A DNA stretch of 64,000 bases from Chitiniphilus shinanonensis DSM 23277 (GTDB lineage: Bacteria; Pseudomonadota; Gammaproteobacteria; Burkholderiales; Chitinibacteraceae). The translations under genes and the position numbers were made by a program. Positions 28,793 to 38,158 of this stretch are shown here, one piece after another; the stretch's first letter is position 1, and each line of letters opens with the position of its first letter. Location: NCBI RefSeq assembly GCF_000374805.1, contig NZ_KB895337.1:65862-129861 (forward strand). Direction: 5' to 3'. Below the pieces are notes generated by a model. The model was not told the DNA's origin. It was given only the letters and a program-made list of their open reading frames with translations, and made no database searches.

Positions 28793-29704
28793 TTACTTGG
28801 AGTATTTGGAGATCGCGGCCTGGATTTCGGCGATGGCGCGCTCGATGTCGTCCTCGGTGATTTCGCCGCCGCGCTGCTTGGGTTCGATCGGATCGATGTG
28901 GGTGGTGATGGTGTTCTGGTCCAGCTTCTGGGTCGAGACGAAGGCGTCGTCGTCCTCGGGCTCGTCCTCGTCGTGCCAGTTGATCGCCAGCGCGGTGAGG
29001 TTGTCGCCGAACTTGCCGCCGCGCAGTTCGGCGCGGTCCAGCAGTTGCGGGATGGCGAACAGCACCGGGAACGAGCCCAGGAACTGGGTGATCTCTTCCT
29101 CGTCGAGCGAGCCCCAGAAACCATCGGTGCACAGCAGCAGCGTGTCGCCGTCAGCCAGCGCGATCTTGCCGCCGAGGTCGATCTCGGGCGGGTAGGAGCC
29201 GCCCAGGCAGGAGTAGATCTTGTTCTTCTCGTGGTGGGTGCGCGCTTCCTCCTCGGTGATCTCGCCGGCCTCGACCAGCTTGCGCACCTTGGAGTGGTCG
29301 CGGGTCTGCGCGGCCACGCGCCGCTGACGCAGCAGGTAGAGCCGGGAATCGCCGACGTGCGCCCAGTAGGCCACGCCGTCCTGCACCACGCAGGCGACAC
29401 AGGTGGTGCGCGGCACTTCCACCATCTGGTGGTTGGCGGCGTAGTGGTAGATCGCTTCGTGGCAGCGTTGCAGCGCGTCGAGCAGGAACTGCGACGGGTT
29501 GGACAGCGCGGGCTCGGCCTTCTTCTGGAACTGGTCGGTCAGCAGCTCGACCGCGATCTGCGCGGCCACCTCGCCGTGCAGGTGCCCGCCCATGCCGTCG
29601 GCCACCACCAGCAGCAACGCATCGCGGCTGTAGGAGTAGCCCATGCGGTCCTGGTTGTACTTGCGGCCGCCCTGGCGGCTTTCCTGGAAGATGGTGAATT
29701 TCAT
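28793..29704 (-). CDS. PP2C-type Ser/Thr protein phosphatase
   Basis: A 303-residue PPM phosphatase. Metal-binding motifs: RKYNQDRMGY, VVADGMGGHLHGE, AHVGDSRLYLLR, LLLCTDGFWGSL and GKFGDNLTALAINW. It lacks membrane segments. After the catalytic domain (about 240 residues) there is an acidic 60-residue tail (DEDEPEDDDAF) ending in a helix. The ATG overlaps the stop of the kinase gene (ATGA), so the two are a matched kinase/phosphatase pair. Confidence 0.92.
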   Translation of the reverse strand: MKFTIFQESRQGGRKYNQDRMGYSYSRDALLLVVADGMGGHLHGEVAAQIAVELLTDQFQKKAEPALSNPSQFLLDALQRCHEAIYHYAANHQMVEVPRTTCVACVVQDGVAYWAHVGDSRLYLLRQRRVAAQTRDHSKVRKLVEAGEITEEEARTHHEKNKIYSCLGGSYPPEIDLGGKIALADGDTLLLCTDGFWGSLDEEEITQFLGSFPVLFAIPQLLDRAELRGGKFGDNLTALAINWHDEDEPEDDDAFVSTQKLDQNTITTHIDPIEPKQRGGEITEDDIERAIAEIQAAISKYSK

Positions 29705-30669
29705 TCGTTCACTCGGGAGGGTTTGGCGGTGATGCTCTGCCAGGTGCGACGCAGGGTTCTGATCAGGCCGGAGCGCTTGGCCGGCGGCGAGGCGGGTTCG
29801 AGCAGCATCTTCTGCAACTGGTGCACGCTCTGCGGCCGGCTGGTGGGCTCCAGCAGCAGGCACTGGCGCACGATCTCCAGCAGCTCGGGCGAATAGCGGT
29901 CGCCCCAGCGCTCGACCACGTCGGGCAGCTTGTCTTCCTTCTGGCGCTGGTCGGCCGGCGGCGGGGCGGTGCCCGCAAGGCAGGCGTAGATCGATGCGCC
30001 GACGCCGTAAATGTCGGTCCACGGCCCCAGCCCTTCCTTCTTCTGGTACTGCTCGGGCGCGGCGAAGCCGGGGGTGTACATCGGGGTGAGGCGGGCGTGC
30101 TCGCTGGTCAGCGTCTGGCGCGCCGAGCCGAAATCCAGCAGCACCGGCGAGCCGTCGCGGCGGATATAGATGTTGGCGGGCTTGATGTCGAGGTGCAGCA
30201 GCTTGTTGAGGTGCACTTCGCGCAGGCCGTTCAGCAGGTGATAGAACACGTGGCGGATCAGCTTCTCGTCGACGCCCTCGCGGGTGTGCTTGAGCTGGAT
30301 CTCCTTTTGCAGCGTGCGGCCGCGTTCGTACTCCATCACCATGTAGACGGTGTCGTTGGCACGGAAGAAATTGAGCACGCGCACGATGTTCGGATGCTGG
30401 ATGTGCGCCAGCGTCTTGCCTTCCTCGAAGAAGCACTTCAGGCCATGGCGGAACAGCGCGAGGTTCTCGTCGCTGGTGGCCATCACCTGGGAGCCTTCCT
30501 GGCGCAGTACCAGCGAGTTGGGCAGGTATTCCTTGACCGCAACGGGGTAGTCGTTCTCGTCGTGGGCCAGGTAGACGATGCTGAAGCCGCCTGCGGAAAG
30601 CAGCTTGGCGATCGTGTAGTTCTGCAACTGGTAGCCGCGAGCCAGCGGTTGATTGCTAGGGGTCGCCAT
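29701..30669 (-). CDS. Hanks-type Ser/Thr protein kinase
   Basis: A 322-residue soluble kinase. The glycine-rich loop is degenerate but present (LLSAGGFSIVYLA). The ATP Lys is in VAVKEYLP, the catalytic loop is HLDIKPANI, followed by LLDFGSARQ and FAAPEQY, with TDIYGVGASIY for subdomain IX. The tail (residues 290-322) is basic and lacks a membrane helix. The only good -10 (TATAAT at 30686-30681, minus strand) is 11 bp upstream of the ATG and there is no ribosome-binding site, so the mRNA may be almost leaderless. Confidence 0.92.
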   Translation of the reverse strand: MATPSNQPLARGYQLQNYTIAKLLSAGGFSIVYLAHDENDYPVAVKEYLPNSLVLRQEGSQVMATSDENLALFRHGLKCFFEEGKTLAHIQHPNIVRVLNFFRANDTVYMVMEYERGRTLQKEIQLKHTREGVDEKLIRHVFYHLLNGLREVHLNKLLHLDIKPANIYIRRDGSPVLLDFGSARQTLTSEHARLTPMYTPGFAAPEQYQKKEGLGPWTDIYGVGASIYACLAGTAPPPADQRQKEDKLPDVVERWGDRYSPELLEIVRQCLLLEPTSRPQSVHQLQKMLLEPASPPAKRSGLIRTLRRTWQSITAKPSRVNE

Positions 30670-30680
30670 CGGGGGGATTG

Positions 30681-30689
30681 ATTATACTG
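30681..30689. promoter_or_regulatory. Overlapping divergent -10 elements (kinase / yicC side)
   Basis: ATTATACTG reads TATAAT on the minus strand (30686-30681) and TATACT on the plus strand (30684-30689). Both lie in a short A/T-rich patch between the kinase gene and yicC. A second A/T-rich patch, TATATAT at 30828-30834, lies nearer yicC. Confidence 0.45.
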
Positions 30690-30902
30690 GTGAGCTTTTC
30701 AGGGCATTGTGGATACAGCCCTGACCAAAAGTAAAGCGCGGCTCCGGCCCGGGCGCCGCCGAACCGGGCGACGGTCGGCACGGGCCGACGGCGGGCCGCG
30801 CGATGCGGACGTCATGCGCGTCGCCACTATATATCTATGAATGCGCGCCGCCACTGCCCCGTCGTGGGGCAGGCCGGATGCGGCCGAACGTGAGGAGTGT
30901 CC

Positions 30903-31769
30903 ATGATCTACAGCATGACCGGCTTTGCCGCCGTGCAGCGCGAACTGCCCGAAGGCACGCTCAACCTGGAACTGCGCGCGGTCAACCATCGCTATCTCGA
31001 CCTGACGGTGCGCCTGCCCGAGGAATTGCGCGCGCACGAAGGCGCGTTGCGCGAACGCATCGCCGGCAAGATCACCCGCGGCAAGGTGGAGTGCCGGGTG
31101 GGCTTCAACGCCCAGGCCGCCAGCGCCGCGCAACTGGTGCTGAACCAGGCGCTGCTGCAACAGCTGGTCGCCGTGGTCGGCCAGGCCAAGGCGCTGGTGC
31201 CCGACGGCGGCGACGTCCGCCTGGGCGAACTGCTGCGCTGGCCCGGCGTACTGAGCCAGGTGGCACCCGGCGGCGAGGCGCTGGGCGAGGCCGCGTTGCA
31301 ATTGCTCGACGCGGCCATCGCCGAACTCGGCGCCAGCCGCAGCCGTGAAGGCGACAAGCTCAAGGCGCACCTGCTGGAGCGCATCGCCGGCATGGAGGCC
31401 ATCGTCGCCGCGGTGAAGCCGCGCGTGCCGGAACTGGTGGCCGAGTACGAGGAGCGGATGAAGGCGCGCTTCCTCGAAGCGCTCGGCACCCAGGACGACG
31501 ACCGGGTGCGCCAGGAGATCGTGGTGTTCGCCCAGAAGATCGACGTGGACGAGGAACTGTCGCGCCTGGGGGCGCATTTCTCGGAGATCCGCCGCATCCT
31601 CGACAAGGGCGGCGCGGTCGGCAAGCGGCTCGATTTCCTGATGCAGGAACTCAACCGCGAGGCGAACACGCTGGGGTCGAAATCGGTGTCGGTGGACACC
31701 AGCCGCGCGTCGATCGAACTGAAGGTGTTGATCGAGCAGATGCGCGAGCAGATCCAGAACATCGAATAG
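30903..31769 (+). CDS. yicC: YicC family endoribonuclease
   Basis: 288 residues from the ATG at 30903, which has a GAGGAG site 6 nt upstream (an in-frame GTG at 30897 adds two residues). Family hallmarks are MIYSMTGFAAVQRE at the N-terminus, ELRAVNHRYLDLTVRLPEEL (in parts) and the C-terminal DUF1732 segment GKRLDFLMQELNREANTLGSKS. YicC proteins cleave RNA and influence small-RNA decay in E. coli. In most proteobacteria yicC is followed directly by gmk; here a flagellin gene intervenes. Confidence 0.93.
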   Translation: MIYSMTGFAAVQRELPEGTLNLELRAVNHRYLDLTVRLPEELRAHEGALRERIAGKITRGKVECRVGFNAQAASAAQLVLNQALLQQLVAVVGQAKALVPDGGDVRLGELLRWPGVLSQVAPGGEALGEAALQLLDAAIAELGASRSREGDKLKAHLLERIAGMEAIVAAVKPRVPELVAEYEERMKARFLEALGTQDDDRVRQEIVVFAQKIDVDEELSRLGAHFSEIRRILDKGGAVGKRLDFLMQELNREANTLGSKSVSVDTSRASIELKVLIEQMREQIQNIE

Positions 31770-31778
31770 TCTTGCCGC

Positions 31779-31799
31779 GGGGCCGCCGAACGCGGCCCC
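31779..31799 (+). terminator. GC hairpin after yicC
   Basis: GGGGCCGC (31779-31786) pairs with GCGGCCCC (31792-31799) around CGAAC, 10 bp after the yicC stop. There is no U tract, so it is a weak or rho-assisted terminator candidate. Confidence 0.45.
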
Positions 31800-31955
31800 G
31801 GTCACCCCGCCGCCCGGCTGGCCCTCTGCCGGGATTCCTTCCGCCATCGGTCCTCCCGAATCGCAGCACCGGCAAAACTTGCCGCCGCGATGTGCCAAAG
31901 CTGCCGTAACCCCCGGTCCAGCCCGGCAATTTCCGCTCAATTCTCCTTTACGTGC

Positions 31956-31972
31956 TTGGCATGGGATTTGCT
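31956..31972 (+). promoter_or_regulatory. Sigma54 promoter of fliC
   Basis: TTGGCATGGGATTTGCT matches the sigma54 consensus TGGCAY-N5-TTGCW with GG (31958-31959) and GC (31970-31971) ten bases apart. It lies about 105 bp upstream of the flagellin ATG in a 308-bp gap that contains no gene. Transcription would start near 31983 and needs an enhancer-binding activator such as FleQ/FlrC. Confidence 0.8.
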
Positions 31973-32077
31973 AATCCTTTCAGCAGGGAATGGCACCCCG
32001 GGTGCCGCCGCCAGGTTCGACGCCAATCGGGCGACGCGGGCCTCGGTCTGCCGCCAGTGCGTCAAGGAGAATGAGCG

Positions 32078-33691
32078 ATGCAAGTCATCAACACCAACGT
32101 TCCGTCGCTGAATGCTCAGCGCAATCTGAACACCTCGCAGAACGACCTGAACACGTCGTTGCAACGGCTGTCGTCCGGTCTGCGTATCAACAGCGCCAAG
32201 GATGATGCCGCCGGTCTGGCGATCTCCCAGCGCATGACCTCGCAGATCCGCGGTTCGGATCAGGCGCAGCGCAATGCCAACGACGGCATCTCGCTGGCGC
32301 AGACTGCCGAAGGCGCGTTGTCCCAGATGGGCGACATGCTGCAACGCATCCGCGAACTGGCGGTGCAGGCCGGCAATGCCACCCTCAGCAACAGCGACCG
32401 CGAGGCGATCAACGCCGAAGTAGCGCAACTGACCTCCGAACTCGACCGCACCGCGATCACTACCCAGTTCAACGGTCAGAAACTGTTCGACGGCACCTTC
32501 ACCGCCGCCACCTACCAGGTGGGCGCCAATGCCAACGAAACCATCACCGCCACCACCGCCAACCTGCGCACCACGCAGTACGGCACCTACCAGACCGGTA
32601 ACGGCAACGGTACCGGCGCCAAGACCATCAGCAACTATGTCACCGGCTCGACCACCTACGCGGCCGGCGCCACCGGCACGGTGAACGTGTCCGGCGCCGC
32701 GGTGACCAGCGCGGGCACTTTCAGCATCAACGGCGTCAGCGTGTCGGTCACCGGCTCCGACATGGCGCGCGACATCGCGGCCAAGATCAATCAGGCCGGC
32801 GTCGGCGTGAAGGCCACCGCCCGTACCGAGACCACGGTGTCGCTGGGCAGCGGCAGCTTCAACCTGGTGGTCGGTTCCAAGAGCGAAACCTTCCAGTCGG
32901 TGTCGTTCGAAGTGGACGACGCCAACAGCAACGGCCAGATCGATGCCGAGGAATACGAGCAGGCGATCAGCGCGTTCAACCAGAAATCCGCGCAGACCGG
33001 CGTGACCGCGCAGATCGATACCTTCCAGGATGCCAGCGGCACCGTGACCTACGGCATCAAGCTGACGGCCGAGGATGGCTCCAACATCGTGCTGAGTTCG
33101 GCCAGCGGCGTGGCCAGCGGCTTCGGTGGTTCGATCACCGCGTGGAACTTCGACCCGGTGGCGTCCACCGGCTCGGCCCAGTTCATGACCAGCGGCTCGG
33201 TGTTCAGCGCCGGGGGCAGCGGCTCGGTGGCCTTCGCCGGCCAGGTGGTGCTCAACTCGTCCGAATCGTTCTCGGTGACCACCAGCGGCGCGGGCTTCGC
33301 GTCCGGCGTGATGTTCTCCGCCACCACCAACAACGCGGTGTTCGCCTCCGGCACGACCAACCAGGCGCAACTGAAGACGGTGGAAAAGCTGGAAGTGAGC
33401 AGCGTGGAAAAGGCGACCCAGGCGCTGCGCATCGTCGACGACGCGCTGACCTCCGTCAGCGACCTGCGTGCCCAGTTCGGCGCGTTGCAAAGCCGGTTCT
33501 CCTCGACCATCGCCAACCTGGCAACCACGTCGGAAAACCTGTCCGCCGCGCGCAGCCGCATCCAGGACACCGACTTTGCCAAGGAAACCGCCAGCCTGAC
33601 CCGTGGGCAGATCCTGCAACAGGCCGGTACCGCGATGCTGTCGCAGGCCAACCAGCTGCCGCAGCAGGTGCTGCAACTGCTGCAAGGCTGA
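32078..33691 (+). CDS. fliC: Flagellin with expanded central domain
   Basis: 537 residues. The N-terminal D0/D1 ([37 protein letters not shown]) and C-terminal D1/D0 ([35 protein letters not shown]) are canonical, and an AAGGAG site precedes the ATG. The central region (about 150-440) includes a flagellin-IN type motif ([20 protein letters not shown]). At residues 281-292 there is a loop [12 protein letters not shown] with the 12-residue EF-hand pattern D-x-N-x-N-G-x-I-D-x-x-E, so the filament surface may bind calcium. It is a single gene with its own sigma54 promoter and terminator, placed between yicC and gmk. Confidence 0.95.
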   Translation: MQVINTNVPSLNAQRNLNTSQNDLNTSLQRLSSGLRINSAKDDAAGLAISQRMTSQIRGSDQAQRNANDGISLAQTAEGALSQMGDMLQRIRELAVQAGNATLSNSDREAINAEVAQLTSELDRTAITTQFNGQKLFDGTFTAATYQVGANANETITATTANLRTTQYGTYQTGNGNGTGAKTISNYVTGSTTYAAGATGTVNVSGAAVTSAGTFSINGVSVSVTGSDMARDIAAKINQAGVGVKATARTETTVSLGSGSFNLVVGSKSETFQSVSFEVDDANSNGQIDAEEYEQAISAFNQKSAQTGVTAQIDTFQDASGTVTYGIKLTAEDGSNIVLSSASGVASGFGGSITAWNFDPVASTGSAQFMTSGSVFSAGGSGSVAFAGQVVLNSSESFSVTTSGAGFASGVMFSATTNNAVFASGTTNQAQLKTVEKLEVSSVEKATQALRIVDDALTSVSDLRAQFGALQSRFSSTIANLATTSENLSAARSRIQDTDFAKETASLTRGQILQQAGTAMLSQANQLPQQVLQLLQG

Positions 33692-33708
33692 TCGCCGCCA
33701 TCGTCGGC

Positions 33709-33734
33709 AAAAGGGGCGGCAACGCCCCTTTTTT
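33709..33734 (+). terminator. Intrinsic terminator of fliC
   Basis: AAAAGGGGCG, loop GCAA, CGCCCCTTTT, then more T residues, 17 bp after the flagellin stop. A textbook rho-independent terminator that isolates fliC from gmk. Confidence 0.9.
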
Positions 33735-33832
33735 CTTGAGGTTTTCCCCGGCCCGCACCGCTTCGGGCCGGTACTGTTTTCACGCACCGATCATGTGCTA
33801 CCCTGCGTGTAGTTTTCTTACGGATTTTCGTG

Positions 33833-34447
33833 ATGGCGAGAGGAAATATCTTCGTGGTCACCGCGCCCTCGGGCGCCGGTAAAACCACGCTGGTCGCGGC
33901 GCTGCTGGCTGCCGACCAGAACGTGCAGTTGTCGATTTCCTTCACCACGCGCGCGCCGCGTACCGGCGAAGTGCACGGCAAGGATTACCACTTCATCGAC
34001 CGCGCCGAGTTCGAGGCGATGATCGCCGCGGCCGACCTGCTGGAGCACGCGCTGGTCTATGGCAACTATTACGGCACCTCGCGCCGCTGGATCGAATCGG
34101 TGATCGACAACGGCCGCGACATCCTGCTGGAGATCGACTGGCAGGGCGCGCAGCAGGTCAAGCGCATCTTCCCGGATTCGGTCGGAATCTTCGTGCTGCC
34201 GCCGTCGATCGACGCGCTGGAGCAGCGCCTGCGCAGCCGCGGCAAGGACAGCGACGAGGTCATCGCCCAGCGCATGGCCGCCGCGCGCGAGGAAATGAGC
34301 CATTTCGACGAAGCCGACTATGTCGTGGTGAACGAGCACATCGACGAGGCCGTGCGCGACATCGTCGCCGTGGTGCGCGCCGAGCGCCTGCGGGTGCGCA
34401 CCCAGCGCATCCGTCACGGGGCGTTGCTGGCGGACCTGAAGGCCTGA
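33833..34447 (+). CDS. gmk: Guanylate kinase
   Basis: A 204-residue enzyme that phosphorylates GMP to GDP. P-loop APSGAGKTTLV, GMP-binding residues in SISFTTRAPRTGEVHGKDYHF (in parts) and YGNYYGTSRR, lid region RLRSRGKDSDEVIAQRM. The ATG at 33833 follows an in-frame GTG at 33830 and gives the expected N-terminus. It begins the usual gmk-rpoZ-spoT order. Confidence 0.96.
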   Translation: MARGNIFVVTAPSGAGKTTLVAALLAADQNVQLSISFTTRAPRTGEVHGKDYHFIDRAEFEAMIAAADLLEHALVYGNYYGTSRRWIESVIDNGRDILLEIDWQGAQQVKRIFPDSVGIFVLPPSIDALEQRLRSRGKDSDEVIAQRMAAAREEMSHFDEADYVVVNEHIDEAVRDIVAVVRAERLRVRTQRIRHGALLADLKA

Positions 34448-34456
34448 AACCGCTTC

Positions 34457-34465
34457 TGTTACAAT
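34457..34465 (+). promoter_or_regulatory. Putative extended -10 for rpoZ
   Basis: TGTTACAAT, an extended -10 (TGn-TACAAT), lies 57 bp upstream of the rpoZ ATG, just after the gmk stop. No convincing -35 is seen, which is usual for extended -10 promoters. Confidence 0.4.
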
Positions 34466-34522
34466 CTCTCGAGGCGCGTGCGCTCACCGCGTACGCGCGA
34501 CCGTTTTGAAAAGGAATCCAGC

Positions 34523-34732
34523 ATGGCTCGCGTGACCGTAGACGATTGTCTGCCCAATATCCAAAACCGTTTCGACCTGACCCTGGCCGCCGCCTATCGC
34601 GCCCGCCAGATCGCCAACGGCTCCACGCCGCAGGTGGACGCACCCGGCCGCGACAAGCCGACCGTGCTGGCGCTGCGCGAAGTGGCCGCCGGCCTGGTCA
34701 GCCGCGACATCCTGACCCGCAACCGGGCCTGA
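34523..34732 (+). CDS. rpoZ: RNA polymerase omega subunit
   Basis: A 69-residue omega subunit that aids RNA polymerase assembly and forms part of a ppGpp site. Canonical sequence [20 protein letters not shown] and [11 protein letters not shown]. The ATG at 34523 has an AAGGAA site; the longer upstream frame has no such site. It sits directly before spoT (10-19 bp), the standard arrangement. Confidence 0.95.
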   Translation: MARVTVDDCLPNIQNRFDLTLAAAYRARQIANGSTPQVDAPGRDKPTVLALREVAAGLVSRDILTRNRA

Positions 34733-34751
34733 TCGCCAACAGGTGAACGTC

Positions 34752-36941
34752 ATGGAACCGGTGGTGCTTGCCGCGGCCGACGTGCCGGAACTCGCCGGTT
34801 CCGCGCCGGGGGTGCTGGATGCGGCCAACCGGTTCCTCACCCATGACACCGCCTACCTGCGCCCCGAGGATCGCCTGTTCCTCGCCGGGGCGTTCAAGTT
34901 CTCCGAGGCCGCGCACCGCGGCCAGATGCGCCGCACCGGCGATCCGTATATCTCCCATCCGCTGGCCGTTGCGTCGATCCTGACCGCGTGGCATCTGGAC
35001 GCGCAGGCGCTGGCCGCCGCCCTGTTGCACGACGTGATGGAGGACACCGGCGTCTCCAAGCTGGAGCTGACCGAGAAATTCGGCCGGCATGTCGCCGAGC
35101 TTGTCGATGGCATGAGCAAGATCGACAAGCTCGAATTCCAAAGCAAGGAAGAAGCGCAGGCGGAGAACTTCCGCAAGATGCTGCTGGCGATGGCGCGCGA
35201 TCTGCGGGTGATCCTGATCAAGCTGGCCGACCGCCTGCACAACATGCGCACCATGGAAGCGATGCGCGAGGACAAGCAGAAGCGCATTGCCCGCGAGACC
35301 ATGGAGATCTATGCGCCGATCGCCAACCGCATCGGCCTGAACAGCATCTACCAGGAACTGGACGACCTGTCGTTCAAGTACCTGCATCCGCGGCGCTACG
35401 ACGTGCTGTCCAAGGCATTGCGCGCCGCGCGCGGCAACCGCCGCGAAGTGGTCGGCAAGATCCTGGACGGCATCCGCCTCAAGCTGATCGAGGCCGGCAT
35501 CGACGCCGTGGTCTCCGGCCGCGAGAAGAACCTGTTCAGCATCTATCGCAAGATGCTGGAAAAACACCTGAGCTTCTCCGAGGTGTTCGACATCTACGGC
35601 TTCCGGGTGTTGGTCAAGGATGTGCCGACCTGTTACCTGGCGGTGGGCGCGCTGCACAGCCTGTTCAAGCCCATCGCCGGCAAGTTCAAGGACTACATCG
35701 CCATTCCCAAGTCGAATGGCTACCAGTCGCTGCACACCACGCTGTTCGGCCCCTATGGCACCCCGATCGAGGTACAGATCCGCACCCACGAGATGCACCG
35801 CATCGCCGATGCCGGCGTGGCCAGCCACTGGATGTACAAGTCGGGCGACGAGAGCTTCTCCGACGTGCAGCAGAAGACCCACCAGTGGCTGCAATCGCTG
35901 CTGGAGTTGCAGGCCGAATCCGGCGACGCGGTGGAGTTCCTGGAACACCTCAAGGTCGACCTGTTCCCCGACGAGGTCTATGTCTTCACGCCCAAGGGCA
36001 AGATCCTCAGCCTGCCCAACGGCGCCACCTGTGTCGATTTCGCCTACGCGGTGCACACCGACATCGGCAACCGCTGCATCGCCGCCAAGGTGAACCACGA
36101 GCTGGTGCCGCTGCGCACCAAGCTGAAGAACGGCGATCAGGTGGAGATCGTCACCGCGGCGCACGCCAAGCCCAACCCCAGCTGGCTGACCTTCGTCACC
36201 ACCGGCAAGGCGCGCAGCCATATCCGGCATTTCCTCAAGACCATGCGCTTCGAGGAATCGGTGTTGCTGGGCGACCGCCTGCTGGCGCAGAGCATTTCGT
36301 CGCTGGTGCCGATCGCCCAGCCGCCCGGCGACGAGATCTGGGAGCGCTGGCTCAAGGAAAACAACGTGCGCAGCCGCGACGAGGCGCTGTCCGAAATCGG
36401 GCTGGGCAAGCGGCTGCCGCTGGTGATGGCCAAGCGCATGCTGCAATTGTCCGGCCAGTGGTTCGAGGAGCCGACGCCGGGCAAGCGGCCGAACGCCGTG
36501 ACTATCCGCGGCACCGAGGGCATGGCGATCCAGTTCGCCCGTTGCTGCAACCCGATCCCGGGCGATCCCATCATCGGCTTCTTCAAGAAGGACCAGGGGC
36601 TGGTGATCCACACTCACGACTGCCCGCTGCTGTCCGGCGGGCGTGTCGATTCGGACAAGCTGATCGACGTGGAGTGGGATCCGCTGGTGGCGCGCATGTT
36701 CGACGTGCCGATCCGCGTGCTGGCGGCCAACGAGCGCGGCGCGCTCGCCGCCATCGCCGCCACCATCGCCGAGGCCGACGCCAACATCGCCTCGGTGGCC
36801 ACCCACGAGCAGAGCGGCGACGAGCGCTACATGCAGATCCAGTTCACCCTCCAGGTACAGGACCGGGTGCATCTGGCGCAGGTGATGAAGCGGTTGCGCC
36901 AGTTGCCGGCGGTGTACCGCATCCACCGCACCCGAACCTGA
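34752..36941 (+). CDS. spoT: Bifunctional (p)ppGpp synthetase/hydrolase
   Basis: 729 residues from the ATG at 34752 (an in-frame GTG is at 34743). The HD hydrolase is intact (ALLHDVMEDTG, IKLADRLHNMRTM). The synthetase domain has GREKNLFSIYRKM, DIYGFRVLV and IPKSNGYQSLHTTL. TGS follows (VYVFTPKGKILSLPNGATC, FAYAVHTDIG), then a helical region, a zinc-finger-like CCNPIPGD, and the C-terminal ACT domain (NERGALAAIAATIAEADANI). Both catalytic halves look active, so it is of the SpoT/Rel type that makes and degrades the alarmone. Confidence 0.95.
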   Translation: MEPVVLAAADVPELAGSAPGVLDAANRFLTHDTAYLRPEDRLFLAGAFKFSEAAHRGQMRRTGDPYISHPLAVASILTAWHLDAQALAAALLHDVMEDTGVSKLELTEKFGRHVAELVDGMSKIDKLEFQSKEEAQAENFRKMLLAMARDLRVILIKLADRLHNMRTMEAMREDKQKRIARETMEIYAPIANRIGLNSIYQELDDLSFKYLHPRRYDVLSKALRAARGNRREVVGKILDGIRLKLIEAGIDAVVSGREKNLFSIYRKMLEKHLSFSEVFDIYGFRVLVKDVPTCYLAVGALHSLFKPIAGKFKDYIAIPKSNGYQSLHTTLFGPYGTPIEVQIRTHEMHRIADAGVASHWMYKSGDESFSDVQQKTHQWLQSLLELQAESGDAVEFLEHLKVDLFPDEVYVFTPKGKILSLPNGATCVDFAYAVHTDIGNRCIAAKVNHELVPLRTKLKNGDQVEIVTAAHAKPNPSWLTFVTTGKARSHIRHFLKTMRFEESVLLGDRLLAQSISSLVPIAQPPGDEIWERWLKENNVRSRDEALSEIGLGKRLPLVMAKRMLQLSGQWFEEPTPGKRPNAVTIRGTEGMAIQFARCCNPIPGDPIIGFFKKDQGLVIHTHDCPLLSGGRVDSDKLIDVEWDPLVARMFDVPIRVLAANERGALAAIAATIAEADANIASVATHEQSGDERYMQIQFTLQVQDRVHLAQVMKRLRQLPAVYRIHRTRT

Positions 36942-37015
36942 TCCGTCCCGCCGGTGATTCGCAAACTGATGCACGCCACTCTGCGTCGCATCAAAGGCCG
37001 CGCATGCCCCCATGC

Positions 37016-37021
37016 TAGAAT
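37016..37021 (+). promoter_or_regulatory. Possible -10 of thiS
   Basis: TAGAAT lies 32 bp upstream of the thiS GTG in the 111-bp gap after spoT. No TPP riboswitch signature (CUGAGA...) is visible in that gap, and it is too short to hold one. Confidence 0.3.
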
Positions 37022-37052
37022 TCACGGCGATCAGCTCACCGCAGGACCGCCC

Positions 37053-37256
37053 GTGATCCAGCTCTCCATCAATGGCAACACCCAGGCATTCGCCGCTCCG
37101 CTTTCCCTCACCCATCTCGTCGAACAGCTCGGTTTTGCCGGCAAGCGCCTTGCCGTCGAACTGAACGGCGAGATCGTACCCAGGAGTCAGCACGCCGATA
37201 CCCAGCTTGCCGATGGCGATACCCTGGAGATCGTGGTCGCCGTCGGCGGCGGCTGA
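37053..37256 (+). CDS. thiS: Sulfur carrier protein ThiS
   Basis: A 67-residue ubiquitin-like sulfur carrier for thiazole synthesis. Ends in the required Gly-Gly (VVAVGGG), which is thiocarboxylated; [23 protein letters not shown] (in parts) is the core. It starts with GTG at 37053. thiG follows 49 bp later. No thiO, thiC, thiE or thiF in the window. Confidence 0.93.
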   Translation: MIQLSINGNTQAFAAPLSLTHLVEQLGFAGKRLAVELNGEIVPRSQHADTQLADGDTLEIVVAVGGG

Positions 37257-37305
37257 ATCCGTTCCGCCCTCCCATTCACCCCCCGTTTTCAGCGAGTACT
37301 TGCCC

Positions 37306-38097
37306 ATGACCACCGATAGCTTCCAGATCGCAGGAAAAACCTATTCCTCCCGCCTGTTGGTCGGCACCGGCAAGTACAAGGATTTCGACGAGACCCGCCG
37401 CGCCATCGATGCGTCCGGCGCCGAGATCGTCACCGTGGCGATCCGCCGCGTGAACATCGGCCAGACCGCTGGCGAGCCCAGCCTGCTGGATTACCTGCCG
37501 CCATCGCAATTCACCTACCTGCCCAATACCGCCGGCTGCTACAGCGCCGACGATGCCGTGCGTACGCTGCGCCTGGCGCGCGAGCTGCTGGACGGGCACA
37601 AGCTGGTCAAGCTGGAAGTGCTGGGCGATTCCACCACGCTGTACCCCAACGTGCTGGAAACGCTGAAGGCTGCGGAAATCCTGGTCAAGGATGGCTTCGA
37701 CGTGATGGTCTACACCTCGGACGATCCCATCATCGCCAAGGAACTGGAGAACATCGGCTGCTGCGCGGTGATGCCGCTGGCCAGCCTGATCGGCTCGGGC
37801 ATGGGCATCCTCAACCCGTGGAACCTGCGGCTGATCATCGAGAACGCCAAGGTGCCGGTGCTGGTGGATGCCGGCGTCGGCACCGCCAGCGATGCTGCCA
37901 TCGGCATGGAGCTGGGCTGCGCCGGGGTGTTGATGAATACAGCCATCGCCGGCGCCAAGGATCCGGTGCGCATGGCGCGGGCGATGAAGCTGGCGGTGGA
38001 GGCCGGGCGCGAGGCGTTCCTGGCCGGCCGCATGCCGCGCAAGCTCTACAGTGCCGATCCATCCAGCCCGGTGACGGGCATGATCGCCAGCAAGTAG
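37306..38097 (+). CDS. thiG: Thiazole synthase
   Basis: A 263-residue TIM-barrel enzyme that builds thiazole phosphate from DXP, dehydroglycine and ThiS thiocarboxylate. Hallmarks: [46 protein letters not shown] with the Schiff-base Lys, [13 protein letters not shown] and [21 protein letters not shown] (in parts). The start is the ATG at 37306. It forms the usual thiS-thiG pair. Confidence 0.96.
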   Translation: MTTDSFQIAGKTYSSRLLVGTGKYKDFDETRRAIDASGAEIVTVAIRRVNIGQTAGEPSLLDYLPPSQFTYLPNTAGCYSADDAVRTLRLARELLDGHKLVKLEVLGDSTTLYPNVLETLKAAEILVKDGFDVMVYTSDDPIIAKELENIGCCAVMPLASLIGSGMGILNPWNLRLIIENAKVPVLVDAGVGTASDAAIGMELGCAGVLMNTAIAGAKDPVRMARAMKLAVEAGREAFLAGRMPRKLYSADPSSPVTGMIASK

Positions 38098-38158
38098 TCG
38101 TTCCGGGGCGGGGCCGGGGCCCCGCCGCCCATGTATTTCCAGCTATCCAGGCAATACC

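Noticed and set aside
36942-37052. TPP riboswitch before thiS
   Set aside because: The gap is 111 bp and shows neither the CUGAGA motif nor the paired helices; only a possible -10 is seen.
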